Below, piece by piece: positions 18,356 to 26,937 of a stretch of DNA of 64,000 nt; the stretch's first letter is position 1; each line of letters begins with the position of its first letter. Made by a program: the position numbers and the translations under genes. The notes beneath the pieces are model-generated. The model did not search any database. It was given only the letters and a program-made list of their open reading frames with translations, and was not told the DNA's origin. The DNA comes from Thioalkalivibrio sp. ALE14 (GTDB taxonomy: Bacteria > Pseudomonadota > Gammaproteobacteria > Ectothiorhodospirales > Ectothiorhodospiraceae): contig NZ_AQXY01000031.1 of NCBI RefSeq assembly GCF_000376845.1, positions 300,792 through 364,791 on the forward strand, in the 5' to 3' direction.

Positions 18356-19666
18356 ATGCTTTCCTTCTTCGCCTCGCTCTCAACCGCCCCCGCCGATTCC
18401 AGCCCCGAACCCGCCGAACCCCCCGTGCTCGACGCGATCCGCGAGGCCGTCGCCTACATCGAGTTCAACCCGCGCGGGCAGGTGCTCGACGCCAACGACC
18501 GGTTTCTGGAGACCGTCGGCCACGCCCGCGAGGACGTGATCGGCCAGCACCACCGGATGTTCTGCAGCCCCGAGTACGCCCGCTCCATCGAATACCAGGC
18601 CTTCTGGCGCCGTCTGCAGAACGGGGAATCCCATACCGGCACCTTCCCGCGGGTGACCCGCGCGGGCGAGACCATCTGGCTGGAAGCCACCTACTTCCCC
18701 GTCCGCGACGCCCACGGCCAGGTCGAGAAGGTCGCGAAGATCGCCTACGACGTAACCGAGAAGCACGAACAGCTGCGTGACCAGGAGGCCATCTTCTCCG
18801 CGCTGGACCGCTCCATGGCCGTCATCGAATTCACCCCGAACGGCGAGATCATCAGGGCAAACGAGAATTTCCTGCGTGCGGTGGGCTACGAGCTCGACGC
18901 GATCCGCGGTCATCACCATCGCATCTTTTGCGACGAAGACTTCTATCGCGACCATCCGGACTTCTGGGAACGCCTGGCCCGCGGGCAGTTCATGAGCGGC
19001 AAGTTCCGCCGACTGAAGGCCAACGGCGAGGAACTGTGGCTGGAGGCGACCTACAACCCGATCCTCGACGCCCACGGCCGGGTCGAGAAGGTCATCAAGT
19101 TCGCCACCGACATCACCGCCAGCGTGCATACCGCCGAACGCACCCGGGAGGCCACGTCCGTCGCCCACGAGATGGCGCAGAAGACCGCCGACCACGCCCG
19201 CCACGGAGCAGAGTCCCTGCAACAGAACGCCCAGCACACCGAGCAGATCCGCGCCGAGGTAACCGGCACCCAGGAGGCGGTCGAGCGTCTGAACGCCGAG
19301 GCCCGTAACATCGAGTCCATCATCGAGACGATCCGCACCGTGGCCGAAACCACCCGGATGCTGTCGCTGAATGCCGCCATCGAGGCCGCCCGCGCCGGCG
19401 AACAGGGACGCGGGTTCGCGGTGGTGGCCCAGGAGGTACGGAAGCTCGCCGCCAACACGAGCGAGGCGACCACCCGCATCGCCGAGGTCATCAACGGCAA
19501 CCTGGAACGCACCCGCGAGATCGGCGAACGCATCAGCACCGTGCGCGACGTCGCCGAGCAAGCCGATGCCCAGGTACAGACGGTGCAGGGCATCGTCGAC
19601 GAGATCCGCGAGGGCGCCAACCGGGTGGTCGAATCCGTCTCCTCCATCCCCCGCGAGGGCCGCTAG
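18356..19666 (+). CDS. BdlA-like soluble chemoreceptor (PAS-PAS-MCP)
   Basis: A 436-residue protein without transmembrane helices: two PAS domains of the Aer/BdlA type (about 28-140 and 150-262, each with HHRMFC or HHRIFC and FWxRL) and a methyl-accepting signalling domain (270-430) with the conserved hairpin tip [20 protein letters not shown]. Size and order match Pseudomonas aeruginosa BdlA, which controls biofilm dispersal in response to c-di-GMP and nutrients. Its TAG stop is supplied by the first bases of the repeat element that follows. Confidence 0.85.
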   Translation: MLSFFASLSTAPADSSPEPAEPPVLDAIREAVAYIEFNPRGQVLDANDRFLETVGHAREDVIGQHHRMFCSPEYARSIEYQAFWRRLQNGESHTGTFPRVTRAGETIWLEATYFPVRDAHGQVEKVAKIAYDVTEKHEQLRDQEAIFSALDRSMAVIEFTPNGEIIRANENFLRAVGYELDAIRGHHHRIFCDEDFYRDHPDFWERLARGQFMSGKFRRLKANGEELWLEATYNPILDAHGRVEKVIKFATDITASVHTAERTREATSVAHEMAQKTADHARHGAESLQQNAQHTEQIRAEVTGTQEAVERLNAEARNIESIIETIRTVAETTRMLSLNAAIEAARAGEQGRGFAVVAQEVRKLAANTSEATTRIAEVINGNLERTREIGERISTVRDVAEQADAQVQTVQGIVDEIREGANRVVESVSSIPREGR

Positions 19667-19965
19667 GGAGACGCTGATTTAATCGCACGTCCGCGTTGGT
19701 ACCCCCTGTTTTCCGAGACAAGGCGCGTCGAGCAGCGGGTAGTGGTTCTACCCGCAAGCGGCGCAACGCAGGATCGGGGAACAGGGGGTACCAACCCCGC
19801 AAGCCATTGAGCGCAGGGGCTCGGCCGCCCGTTGTCATCAAAAACGGGCGTGGGAACTGCGTTGCGGTTCCCTTGTGCAGAATGACTGCACGGCAGTCAC
19901 CGCGCCTTGTTCGCACGCAAAAGCGACTCGAGCGCGGACGCGCGATTAAATCAGCGTCTCCCTAG
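19663..19965. repeat. Inverted-repeat element, copy A (303 bp, non-coding)
   Basis: The outer 33 bases at each end (19663-19695 and 19933-19965) are inverted copies with one mismatch, beginning CTAGGGAGACGCTGATTTAA. Inside are a perfect 15-bp stem (19696-19710 with 19780-19794), a GGGTAG-TGGTT-CTACCC hairpin, an ACAAGGCGCG/CGCGCCTTGT pairing and a TGCAG-AATGA-CTGCA hairpin. No protein is plausible. It starts on the stop codon of the BdlA-like gene and shares its last CTAG with copy B. Confidence 0.9.
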
Positions 19966-20248
19966 GGAAACACTGATTAATGTACACACTCGCGTTGGCA
20001 CCCCAGGTTTTCCGAGACAAGGCGCGTCGTGCAGCGGGTAGTGGTTCTACCCGCAAGTGGCGCAACGCAGGATCGGGGAACTTGGGGTGCCAACCCCACA
20101 TGCCACTGAAGCACGGGCTCGGCCGCTTTTGCGTGGGAACTGCGTTGCGGTTCCCTTATGCAGAATGACTGCACCGCGGTCACCGCGCCTTGTTCGCACG
20201 CAAAAGCGACTCGAGCGCGAGTGTGTACATTAATCAGTGTTTCCCTAG
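19962..20248. repeat. Inverted-repeat element, copy B (287 bp, non-coding)
   Basis: Its 33-base ends (19962-19994 and 20216-20248) are perfect inverted copies, beginning CTAGGGAAACACTGATTAAT. The internal layout is that of copy A and much of the core is nearly identical. Where the end arms and the 15-bp stem (19995-20009 with 20079-20093) differ from copy A, both partners changed, for example GGTACC becoming GGCACC and GGTGCC. Copy B lies between copy A and msrA. Confidence 0.9.
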
Positions 20249-20340
20249 CCAAACGGCATGCCGGCAGCGTGCGGCACTCCGGGCGCCGATTCGGGTCCGA
20301 AGACTTGACGGCCTCGCTACGGACACACGGATCAACCTGC

Positions 20341-20964
20341 ATGCCCTGTACCCGCGCATTCTGGATCGTCGCCCTGCTCCTGCTCTCGGCGCCCGCCCTG
20401 GCCCAGACCGAGGGCACCCGGCACGCCGTGCTGGCAGGGGGTTGCTTCTGGTCCATGCAGCCGCCCTTCGATGCACTGGAAGGCGTGCTTGGAACCGAAC
20501 TGGGCTACACCGGCGGCCACACCCCGGATCCCGCGTACTGGGAAGTCACCACCGGGCGAACCGGCCATGTCGAGGCCGTGCGTATCCACTACGACCCCCA
20601 GCGCATCACCTACGACGAAATCCTGAACACCTTCTGGCGCAGCATCGATCCGCTGGATGCCCATGGTCAGTTCTGCGATCGCGGGCCCCACTACCACACC
20701 GCGATCTTCGTACAGGACGCGCGCCAGCGGGCAATCGCCGAGGCCTCGCGCACCGAACTCGACCGCAGCGGACGGTTCGACCGGCCCGTTATCACCCCAG
20801 TCCGCGACGCAGCGCCCTTCTACCGCGCGGAAGACACCCACCAGGACTACTACCGGAAACACCCGGAGCGCTACGCCGACTACGTGGTGGGCTGCGGCCG
20901 CCAGGAACGCCTGCTGGACCTCTGGGGGCACCTGGCGCCGGAGGAAACAGCCCTCCGCCCCTGA
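20341..20964 (+). CDS. msrA: Exported peptide methionine sulfoxide reductase A
   Basis: A 207-residue protein: signal peptide (about 1-22, ending ALAQ) followed by an MsrA domain. The catalytic cysteine lies in LAGGCFWSMQPPFDALEGV, and GYTGGHTPDPAYWEV, GHVEAVRIHYDP and FWRSIDPLDAHGQFCDRG are family hallmarks. A C-terminal VVGCGRQE may give the resolving cysteine. It repairs methionine-S-sulfoxide; the leader puts it in the periplasm, unlike the usual cytoplasmic form. The frame is open upstream into element copy B, but the ATG at 20341 begins the leader. Confidence 0.9.
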   Translation: MPCTRAFWIVALLLLSAPALAQTEGTRHAVLAGGCFWSMQPPFDALEGVLGTELGYTGGHTPDPAYWEVTTGRTGHVEAVRIHYDPQRITYDEILNTFWRSIDPLDAHGQFCDRGPHYHTAIFVQDARQRAIAEASRTELDRSGRFDRPVITPVRDAAPFYRAEDTHQDYYRKHPERYADYVVGCGRQERLLDLWGHLAPEETALRP

Positions 20965-21018
20965 CGCGGATCCGCCGGGCGAGCCATCACCCGGGGCGCC
21001 TGTTGCCCACCCCGGTCC

Positions 21019-21045
21019 TAAAGTCTGGTTCAAAACGGCCGTTAA
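21019..21045 (+). promoter_or_regulatory. Sigma-28 (FliA) promoter of the flagellin gene
   Basis: TAAA (21019-21022), a 15-base spacer, then GCCGTTAA (21038-21045). This is one base from the consensus TAAA-N15-GCCGATAA. It lies 93 bp before the flagellin start, the usual distance for a class III flagellar gene. Confidence 0.85.
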
Positions 21046-21138
21046 CGAGCTGTCCCCGGGAAAATCCGGTGACCTGATCCCGGCGGCACGGCACCGGGTA
21101 CCAAAGAGGCCCGCTCACGGGCCACGAGACCCGACAAC

Positions 21139-22260
21139 ATGGCCCAGGTGATCAACACGAATCTCCTGTCGCTGAATACCCGGCGCAACCTGCGCGCTTC
21201 CCAGGGTGCCCTGCAGGTCGCCCTGCAACGCCTGGCCTCCGGGCGTCGTATCAATTCGGCGCGCGACGACGCCGCCGGGCGTGCCATCAGCGAACGCTTC
21301 ACCACCCAGATCCGGGGCCTGAACCAGGCCATGCGCAATGCGCAGGACGGCATCGCACTGGCGCGCACCGCCGAGGGCGGGCTGGGGTCCATGAGCGGCA
21401 ACCTCCAGCGGATCCGCGAGCTGGCGCTGCAGGCGGCCAACGGCACCCTGTCCGCGTCCGACCGCCGCGCCCTGAACCAGGAGGCCCGGCAGTTGCTGGC
21501 CGAGACTGACCGGGTGGTCACCCAGACCACATTCAACGGCCGCACCCTGCTCGATGGAAGCGCGTCCACCGCGTTCTTTCAGGTCGGCGCCAACGCCGGG
21601 CAGACCCTCGCCGTGGATCTCGGCGACGGCATGGGTACGCGCCGGCTCGGGGCGGTCGCCACCAGCCGCTCGGGGGACCTGACCGCGCTGTTCGCGAACG
21701 GTCCGTTCACCGTCGCGGGGGACTTTCGCATCCGTATCGGCGACGCCCCGGAGATCGACGTCCCGGACGGGAACTACGACTCGGTCGCGGCCCTGGCCAC
21801 CGCTATCAATCGCGAACTCGAAAGCCCGGCGCGCGCCTCCGCAACCCTCGACGGACGCCTGGATATCACAGCGCGCGAGACCATCACCATCAGCGGGACC
21901 GCCGGCCTCGCCACCCTGGGGCTGCCCGCCACCGCCGCCGTGGAGGGAAACCTGGCCGGGATCGACCTGGGCACGGCCCAGGGGGCCAGCGACGCCCTCG
22001 CCCGGCTCGACCAGGCCCTGGACCGGATCAGCGCGCGCCGCAGTCGCCTCGGCGCGGTACAGAACCGGCTCGAAGCGACCATCGACAACCTGGGCATCGG
22101 GAGCGAAAACCTCCAGGCCGCGCGCAGCCGGATCCTCGACACCGACTACGCCGCCGAGGTCGCGGCGCTGATCCGTGCCCAGATCCTCCAGCAGGCCGGC
22201 ATCGCCAACCTCGCCCAGGCCAATCTGGCACCCCGGCTCGTCCTGCGCCTGCTCGGCTAG
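21139..22260 (+). CDS. fliC: Flagellin
   Basis: A 373-residue flagellin. The N-terminal D0/D1 region (MAQVINTNLLSLNTRRNL, then LASGRRINSARDDAAGRAIS and TAEGGL) and the C-terminal D1/D0 region (RLGAVQNRLEATIDNL, then ARSRILDTDYAAE) are canonical, with a shortish variable middle of ~200 residues containing a Flagellin_IN-like part. It polymerises into the filament after export by the flagellar type III system. No other flagellar gene is in the window, so this filament gene is separate from the main cluster. It is driven by the sigma-28 promoter at 21019. Confidence 0.97.
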   Translation: MAQVINTNLLSLNTRRNLRASQGALQVALQRLASGRRINSARDDAAGRAISERFTTQIRGLNQAMRNAQDGIALARTAEGGLGSMSGNLQRIRELALQAANGTLSASDRRALNQEARQLLAETDRVVTQTTFNGRTLLDGSASTAFFQVGANAGQTLAVDLGDGMGTRRLGAVATSRSGDLTALFANGPFTVAGDFRIRIGDAPEIDVPDGNYDSVAALATAINRELESPARASATLDGRLDITARETITISGTAGLATLGLPATAAVEGNLAGIDLGTAQGASDALARLDQALDRISARRSRLGAVQNRLEATIDNLGIGSENLQAARSRILDTDYAAEVAALIRAQILQQAGIANLAQANLAPRLVLRLLG

Positions 22261-22287
22261 GGAGACGCGGATTGAATCCGCGTCTCC
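22257..22287. terminator. 13-bp palindrome after flagellin, built from the CTAG element end
   Basis: CTAG (overlapping the flagellin stop) is followed by GGAGACGCGGATT, one base, then its exact complement at 22275-22287. The first arm is the end sequence of the elements at 19663 with one change. It can act as a transcription stop, although no T-run follows, and may be an element reduced to its two fused ends. Confidence 0.6.
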
Positions 22288-22476
22288 CCGGGGTCTCACT
22301 GCTTAAGCCGCGCACAACCCTTGCTTTCCTTCATGTTTTGACATAAAAAATGAAAGCTGATGGCGAAGCTCAAAGATGAATGATGGCCCCTGGTTGCCAC
22401 CTCCCACCCGGTAACGAAGGAAAGCCGCACAACCCGGGAACCGCCGATTTGATCGCGTCCGGCACGGAGGTCCACC

Positions 22477-22791
22477 ATGAAGATCCTTTTATCGCCCCTC
22501 GTACTGATCCTAGTTCTCGCTCTACCTCTAACCCTGTCCGGCTGCGCTACCACCCATGCGACCACGCCGGAGGCACGAGCGTCCGAGGATGCGCTGTCCC
22601 ACATCCTGTTCGACTACGATGCAGACGCCTTTACGGCCTACAACATGAGACGCAGCGGCCGGGTCGACATCACCTTTGCACGGGATGTCCCGGATGGCCT
22701 GTACAGCGAAATGATGGATGAGCTGCGGGCCCATCCGGACATCCGCGGGGTTCGCTCGGCGCGGACAGGACCCGCCTGCGGCCTGTTCTGA
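22477..22791 (+). CDS. Small lipoprotein, unknown
   Basis: A 104-residue protein with a leucine-rich leader and lipobox TLSGC (Cys about 23). The mature 80 residues contain DITFARDVPDGLYSEMMDEL and a terminal cysteine region (GPACGLF). I do not recognise the family. It is convergent to the HD-GYP gene. The 216 bp before it are unusually A/T-rich for this window and follow the flagellin stop hairpin. Confidence 0.65.
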   Translation: MKILLSPLVLILVLALPLTLSGCATTHATTPEARASEDALSHILFDYDADAFTAYNMRRSGRVDITFARDVPDGLYSEMMDELRAHPDIRGVRSARTGPACGLF

Positions 22792-22824
22792 CGACCCGCC
22801 ACCGGGGGCGGCGTAGCGTCTCCT

Positions 22825-24066
22825 TTATCCGTTGCCGCCGGGCAGACCGGACCACAGCTCATCCAGGTCCGGAAACGGCCATGCCGTGGGGTCCTCGCGC
22901 CCGGCAATAACCTCCTGAACGTGCGGCGCAGAGAGGTCCACCACCTTCGGGGGTATCCGGCAGCCCGAGCTCGTCGAATAGAAGATCTTCACCACCGGCT
23001 TGAGCAGCGAGCCGGATGACTGGTCGACGACCACGCCGATCCGTCCGGATTCCAGACGCACCAGCGAACCCACCGGGTAGATCCCCAGGCTCTTTACAAA
23101 GGCCTGGAACACCATGGGATCGAAGTGCCCGTCGGCCCACTCGGCCATCCTGCGAATCGACTCGCCCGGGTCCCAACCGGCCTTGTAGGGGCGATTCGAC
23201 GTGATCGCGTCGTAGACATCGCAGACCGCGCCCATTTTCGCGTAGAGCGTGATCTGGTCCCCTGCGAGCCCCTCGGGATACCCCGAACCATCCATCTTCT
23301 CGTGGTGATGCAGACAGACATCCAGGGTGACCGGGTGGAGGTCTTCTTCGGCGGCCTGCAGAATGCGCCGCCCCTCCGCCGGATGGCGCTTCATCACGAC
23401 AAACTCTTCGGGGGTGAGCTTGCCCGGCTTGTTGAGCACCTCCAGCGGCATCGCGGCCTTGCCGATGTCGTGCATCAGCCCCGCCTCGCCGGCCGCCAGC
23501 ACCGCGTCGTCCTCCAGTCCCAGTTCGCGGCCCAGTGCCACCATCAGCGCGCATACCGCGACCGAGTGCATGTAGGTGTAGTCGTCCGCATTCTTCAGCC
23601 GCGCCAGGCTGACCAGGGCACGGGAGTTGCGGGTCACGGAGTCGGTGATCTCCTCGACCACCTTGCGCGCCAGTTCGGTATCCACCGCGCGCCCCATGCG
23701 CGCCTCCCCGAAGATCGAGGTCATCGCCTGCCGCGATTTCCGGCAAATGGTCGCCGCCCGTTCCAGCTCCTCCCGGGTAGATGCGGGCTCCCGATCACGC
23801 CCGGCATCCGGGACCGACTCCAGCGCGGCCTGCACCTCGGCATCCCGCTCCGCCGGAGTCATGACGGCCTCCGCACCCTCCACGTCCCGCCCCCTGGTGG
23901 TGTCGATCCAGACCTCGCGGATACTGCTTTCACGCAGGGTCGCGAGGTCCTTCGCATCGTCCAGCAAGAAGCGCGTGCGCCAGAAGGGATGTTCCATCCA
24001 CGAGCCACAAAGCTCGCGGATGAACATCCCGCAGACAACATGCTCCACCTTGATCTTCTTCAGCAT
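22825..24066 (-). CDS. HD-GYP phosphodiesterase with N-terminal DUF3391
   Basis: A 413-residue soluble protein. Residues ~1-110 match DUF3391 (MLKKIKVEHVVCGMFIREL opening). The HD-GYP domain (about 140-320) has HSVAVCALMVALG, LMHDIGKAAMPLEVLNKPG, the GYP-type motif HHHEKMDGSGYPEGL, and DVYDAITSNRPYK. It should hydrolyse c-di-GMP to GMP through a metal centre. A ~90-residue tail with SLVRLESGRIGVVVDQ follows. The DUF3391-HD-GYP arrangement matches well-studied Pseudomonas enzymes. Confidence 0.92.
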   Translation of the reverse strand: MLKKIKVEHVVCGMFIRELCGSWMEHPFWRTRFLLDDAKDLATLRESSIREVWIDTTRGRDVEGAEAVMTPAERDAEVQAALESVPDAGRDREPASTREELERAATICRKSRQAMTSIFGEARMGRAVDTELARKVVEEITDSVTRNSRALVSLARLKNADDYTYMHSVAVCALMVALGRELGLEDDAVLAAGEAGLMHDIGKAAMPLEVLNKPGKLTPEEFVVMKRHPAEGRRILQAAEEDLHPVTLDVCLHHHEKMDGSGYPEGLAGDQITLYAKMGAVCDVYDAITSNRPYKAGWDPGESIRRMAEWADGHFDPMVFQAFVKSLGIYPVGSLVRLESGRIGVVVDQSSGSLLKPVVKIFYSTSSGCRIPPKVVDLSAPHVQEVIAGREDPTAWPFPDLDELWSGLPGGNG

Positions 24067-24555
24067 TCAGGCCCCGGGGTCGCGCTGGAAGGCCGAGGCG
24101 GCGCCCCGGAGTGGAGATTATCACGGCATTCCCGAGGCCCCACAAATCGCGCCTAACGCCACCTAACGAGAACCCTTGCTACCATGTCGGACATCCGCCA
24201 GGAGAGGGCTCGCGAGTCGCTGGATCATTGAGATCGTGGCGCCTACCGGGCACCTGGATGCCGTGGTCGGAATCGCCAACGCGCCGGGAGAACCACGTGG
24301 CCGCAGTCATTGGAGCGATGGCCGTCACGCCCCTGCCGGGACCCAGCCTCGCGCTGGCGCTGGGAACCTCCATGGCCGACACCCGCCCGATCGGCCGTTC
24401 GCGACTCCGGCAGGCGCGGCGCCACTCGCGGCTTTGACCTCGGCAACCGCTTCGCCTAGTCTCGGCCGTAGGTGGCGATCCTTCAGGATCGGCGGCGAAC
24501 ATGACGGAACGGATCCGAATGGGCCGCGACCACCCGACAGGGAGGGACACGCCCC
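24067..24555. other. 489-bp region without a convincing gene
   Basis: It lies between the divergent HD-GYP gene and the exported-protein gene at 24556. Short open frames exist on both strands but none has a ribosome site with a protein-like sequence. It presumably holds both promoters. Confidence 0.4.
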
Positions 24556-25698
24556 ATGCCGCTGCGCATGTCCGGCTTGACTGCCAGGTTCGTCCCCTGG
24601 CTTCGCCCTGGCCTGCTCGGGCTGGGGGTCCTGCTTTGCCTGCCCGCCACGGCCGCCGTGGCCCCGGAGCCCCTGCCCCACAACCGGGGTGCCTATCTCT
24701 CGCCCTACACGGCGCAGGGCGATCTCGCCGGCTGGGTGGACGAGGCGGTGGGCGAGTCCTCGCGCGATATCGCCGGTCTGGCCGGACGCCTGCTGCAGAC
24801 CGCCGCGATGGCCTACGGCGCGCAACAGACCCATCGCATGAGCGGCATGCTCGATCACGCCAGCCGCGGCTCCGGCATCCCCGCCATGGATTTCGGCAGC
24901 GCCCTGGTCGCAGCCACGGAACCTGGCCGCACCCCCGCGGGAGGGCTGGAACAGGTCACCGCCATCCTTGGCGAGCTGGGCCGGCACGGGGTGGTGGGCG
25001 AACGCGCCGGGCACCAGGTGCGCCAGCTCGCGCGCGTACTGGAGGATCCGGAAGCCGCCGTGCGCGGCGAGCTCGAGCGCCTGCAGATCGGATCGCGCGA
25101 TGTCGCCGGGGTCTTGCGGGACCTCGAGCGCCTGCCATCCGGACAGCGGCAGGGAGTTCTGCACGCGCTGGGTGACGACACCGCCCCGGCCCTCGAACTC
25201 CTGCTGGATGCCGGGCACCAGCGCCTGGACCGCCAGATCCGCGAACTCGCTCGGCCCCGCGGCGCCTCGTCCAGCGTCGCCGACAGCCTGTTCGGTCTTC
25301 TGGCCCGCGACCACAACGGCGGGCTGTTCGGCGCCGGCGAGGTCCTGCAGCGTCAGCTGGGCGATCACGCCCTGCGCCAGGGGGCCGATCTGGGGATGGG
25401 CTTCTTCGCCCTGTTCGACGGCTTGTCGCAGACCCACCGCCAGCTCGAACTGACCCCGGAGCGCATGGAGCGCTACCGCCAGGCCGCCGACCGCTCCTTC
25501 GACGATCTCGACAGCCTGCTGGTGCACACCATGGTGCACTACCGCACGCGGCGCGACTTCGCCCGCGCCAGCGAGGCCGTGATGCTCCTCTACCCCGAGG
25601 CACGCCCGCGCATGGACGCCGCCCATCGCGTGGCGGGCAACATCATCACCGCCGAATGGCACCGCATGCAGCAACGCATGGACCTGCAATGGCAATAA
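24556..25698 (+). CDS. Exported alpha-helical protein, unknown (first of a pair)
   Basis: A 380-residue protein with a long leader (about 1-34, ending ATAAVAP). The mature part is nearly all helix, rich in Leu, Arg, Glu and Gln (LQIGSRDVAGVLRDLERLP, LFALFDGLSQTHRQLEL), without cysteine and without known motifs. I do not recognise it. It is followed after 19 bp by another exported protein, so the two are probably co-transcribed. Confidence 0.65.
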   Translation: MPLRMSGLTARFVPWLRPGLLGLGVLLCLPATAAVAPEPLPHNRGAYLSPYTAQGDLAGWVDEAVGESSRDIAGLAGRLLQTAAMAYGAQQTHRMSGMLDHASRGSGIPAMDFGSALVAATEPGRTPAGGLEQVTAILGELGRHGVVGERAGHQVRQLARVLEDPEAAVRGELERLQIGSRDVAGVLRDLERLPSGQRQGVLHALGDDTAPALELLLDAGHQRLDRQIRELARPRGASSSVADSLFGLLARDHNGGLFGAGEVLQRQLGDHALRQGADLGMGFFALFDGLSQTHRQLELTPERMERYRQAADRSFDDLDSLLVHTMVHYRTRRDFARASEAVMLLYPEARPRMDAAHRVAGNIITAEWHRMQQRMDLQWQ

Positions 25699-25717
25699 CC
25701 CAACGGAGAACCGACTG

Positions 25718-26665
25718 ATGCGTACCCACCCGACACCCGCCCGCCTACTCGCCCTGGGTCTGGCCCTGACCCTCGGCATGGCCGCCTCGGCCGCGCACGC
25801 CACCCCGGGCGCCGACCGCCAGTTCGACCGCAACATCCAGGCAGTGGACACGAGCCTGCTGGACGCCGGCACCCACGCGCTGCTCGACCAGTACCGCGCC
25901 GAGCGTGGCTCGCGCGAGGCACGCCAGGTCAGCCGCCAGGCCCTGCCTGGACGCGGTGCCACGCAATGCTCATGGGACGAACGCTACCGCGCGATGGCCA
26001 GCCTCGACACGCCCCCCGAGGTCATCTTTGCCCGCGCCCTGGTCACCAACAAGGGGCGCGGCTCGGTGGATCTGGGCTTTGACCGCTTCGAGCTCCACGC
26101 CGACGGCGCCTGCCCGGATGCAGTCGATAACGGCCCGGTCAGCTTCTGGATGACCTGGTACCAGAACCACCAGGCGATGGAGCCGGCGGCCGTCTCCAGC
26201 ATCGAGGAGGCGCGGCGGCTGTATGCGTCCTCGGCCCGGGACAGCAGCATGAAGATGGTCATGCGCTTCGACGGCGAGATGCAGGGCGGCCAGCCCCACG
26301 GTCGCTTCCGGCTCATCCAGACCAACCACACCATCGAGATGCGCGGGATGCGCGGCGGCACTGCCAGCAGCCACGCTCTGGGCTACGCCGACTTCGAGGC
26401 CGGCGAGCTGGTCCGGCGCCTGATCGTGACCGAGACCCGCCACGGGACCACGCTGGTCTACCTGGAACAGCCCCACGGCGAGGCGCACACCCTCAACTAC
26501 TGGGTCATGCACGGGGTCGGCATGCACCTGGGCGATCACTACCCGACCAATGCCGCCGGCGAACTCGACGGTCGCTTTGTGCGCCTGCGCAGCAACGAGA
26601 ACCCGCCGGAGATCAGCACCTGCGTACGCGGCAACCTCCCGGCACCCGCATCGGCTTGCGACTAA
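25718..26665 (+). CDS. Exported protein, unknown (second of a pair)
   Basis: A 315-residue protein with a clear signal peptide (about 1-28, ending AHAT). The mature domain contains RFDGEMQGGQPHGRFRLIQT, MRGMRGGTASSHALGYADFE and ETRHGTTLVYLEQPHG, suggesting a beta-sandwich or lipocalin-like fold. Three cysteines are spread out (CSWDE, GACPD, STCVRG) plus a terminal ACD. I do not recognise it. It follows the gene at 24556 by 19 bp, and a strong hairpin lies downstream. Confidence 0.65.
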   Translation: MRTHPTPARLLALGLALTLGMAASAAHATPGADRQFDRNIQAVDTSLLDAGTHALLDQYRAERGSREARQVSRQALPGRGATQCSWDERYRAMASLDTPPEVIFARALVTNKGRGSVDLGFDRFELHADGACPDAVDNGPVSFWMTWYQNHQAMEPAAVSSIEEARRLYASSARDSSMKMVMRFDGEMQGGQPHGRFRLIQTNHTIEMRGMRGGTASSHALGYADFEAGELVRRLIVTETRHGTTLVYLEQPHGEAHTLNYWVMHGVGMHLGDHYPTNAAGELDGRFVRLRSNENPPEISTCVRGNLPAPASACD

Positions 26666-26681
26666 CCCCAAACCCGCCGCC

Positions 26682-26705
26682 CGGTGCGGGCCACGGCCCG
26701 CACCG
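26682..26705 (+). terminator. GC-rich hairpin after the exported pair
   Basis: A perfect 10-bp stem (CGGTGCGGGC with GCCCGCACCG) and a four-base loop, starting 16 bp after the stop at 26665. There is no T-run, so termination may be partial. Confidence 0.55.
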
Positions 26706-26937
26706 CTTCCAGTGTCCGCCCCACGGACACACGAATCGCGCCCAGGCGTTTCCTGCAACCACCTCGCCCCCGACAGGACATCTGTTGCGCATCACGTTGT
26801 TTTTGCAAGGATGGACTACACTCGGATGAAGACGCGGCGGTTCCGGACATCCGGAACCTTCGATCGGCATCCGGACCGGGCCTGGCCCTGGCCCGTGGCG
26901 CCGCAACCGGCCCTGGACTGGCCAAAGGAAGTGCGTG

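Noticed and set aside
19663..20248. Ordinary insertion sequence
   Set aside because: About 300 bp each with no transposase fragment in any frame.
20158..20340. N-terminal extension of MsrA into the repeat element
   Set aside because: The sequence belongs to the inverted repeat, and a clean signal peptide begins at 20341.
22325..22370. TTGACA near 22338 as a sigma-70 promoter
   Set aside because: No -10-like sequence at 16-18 bases; the region is merely AT-rich.
24301..24437. Short frame starting VGAMAVTPLPGPSLALALG
   Set aside because: Too short, no ribosome site, and it turns arginine-rich at once.
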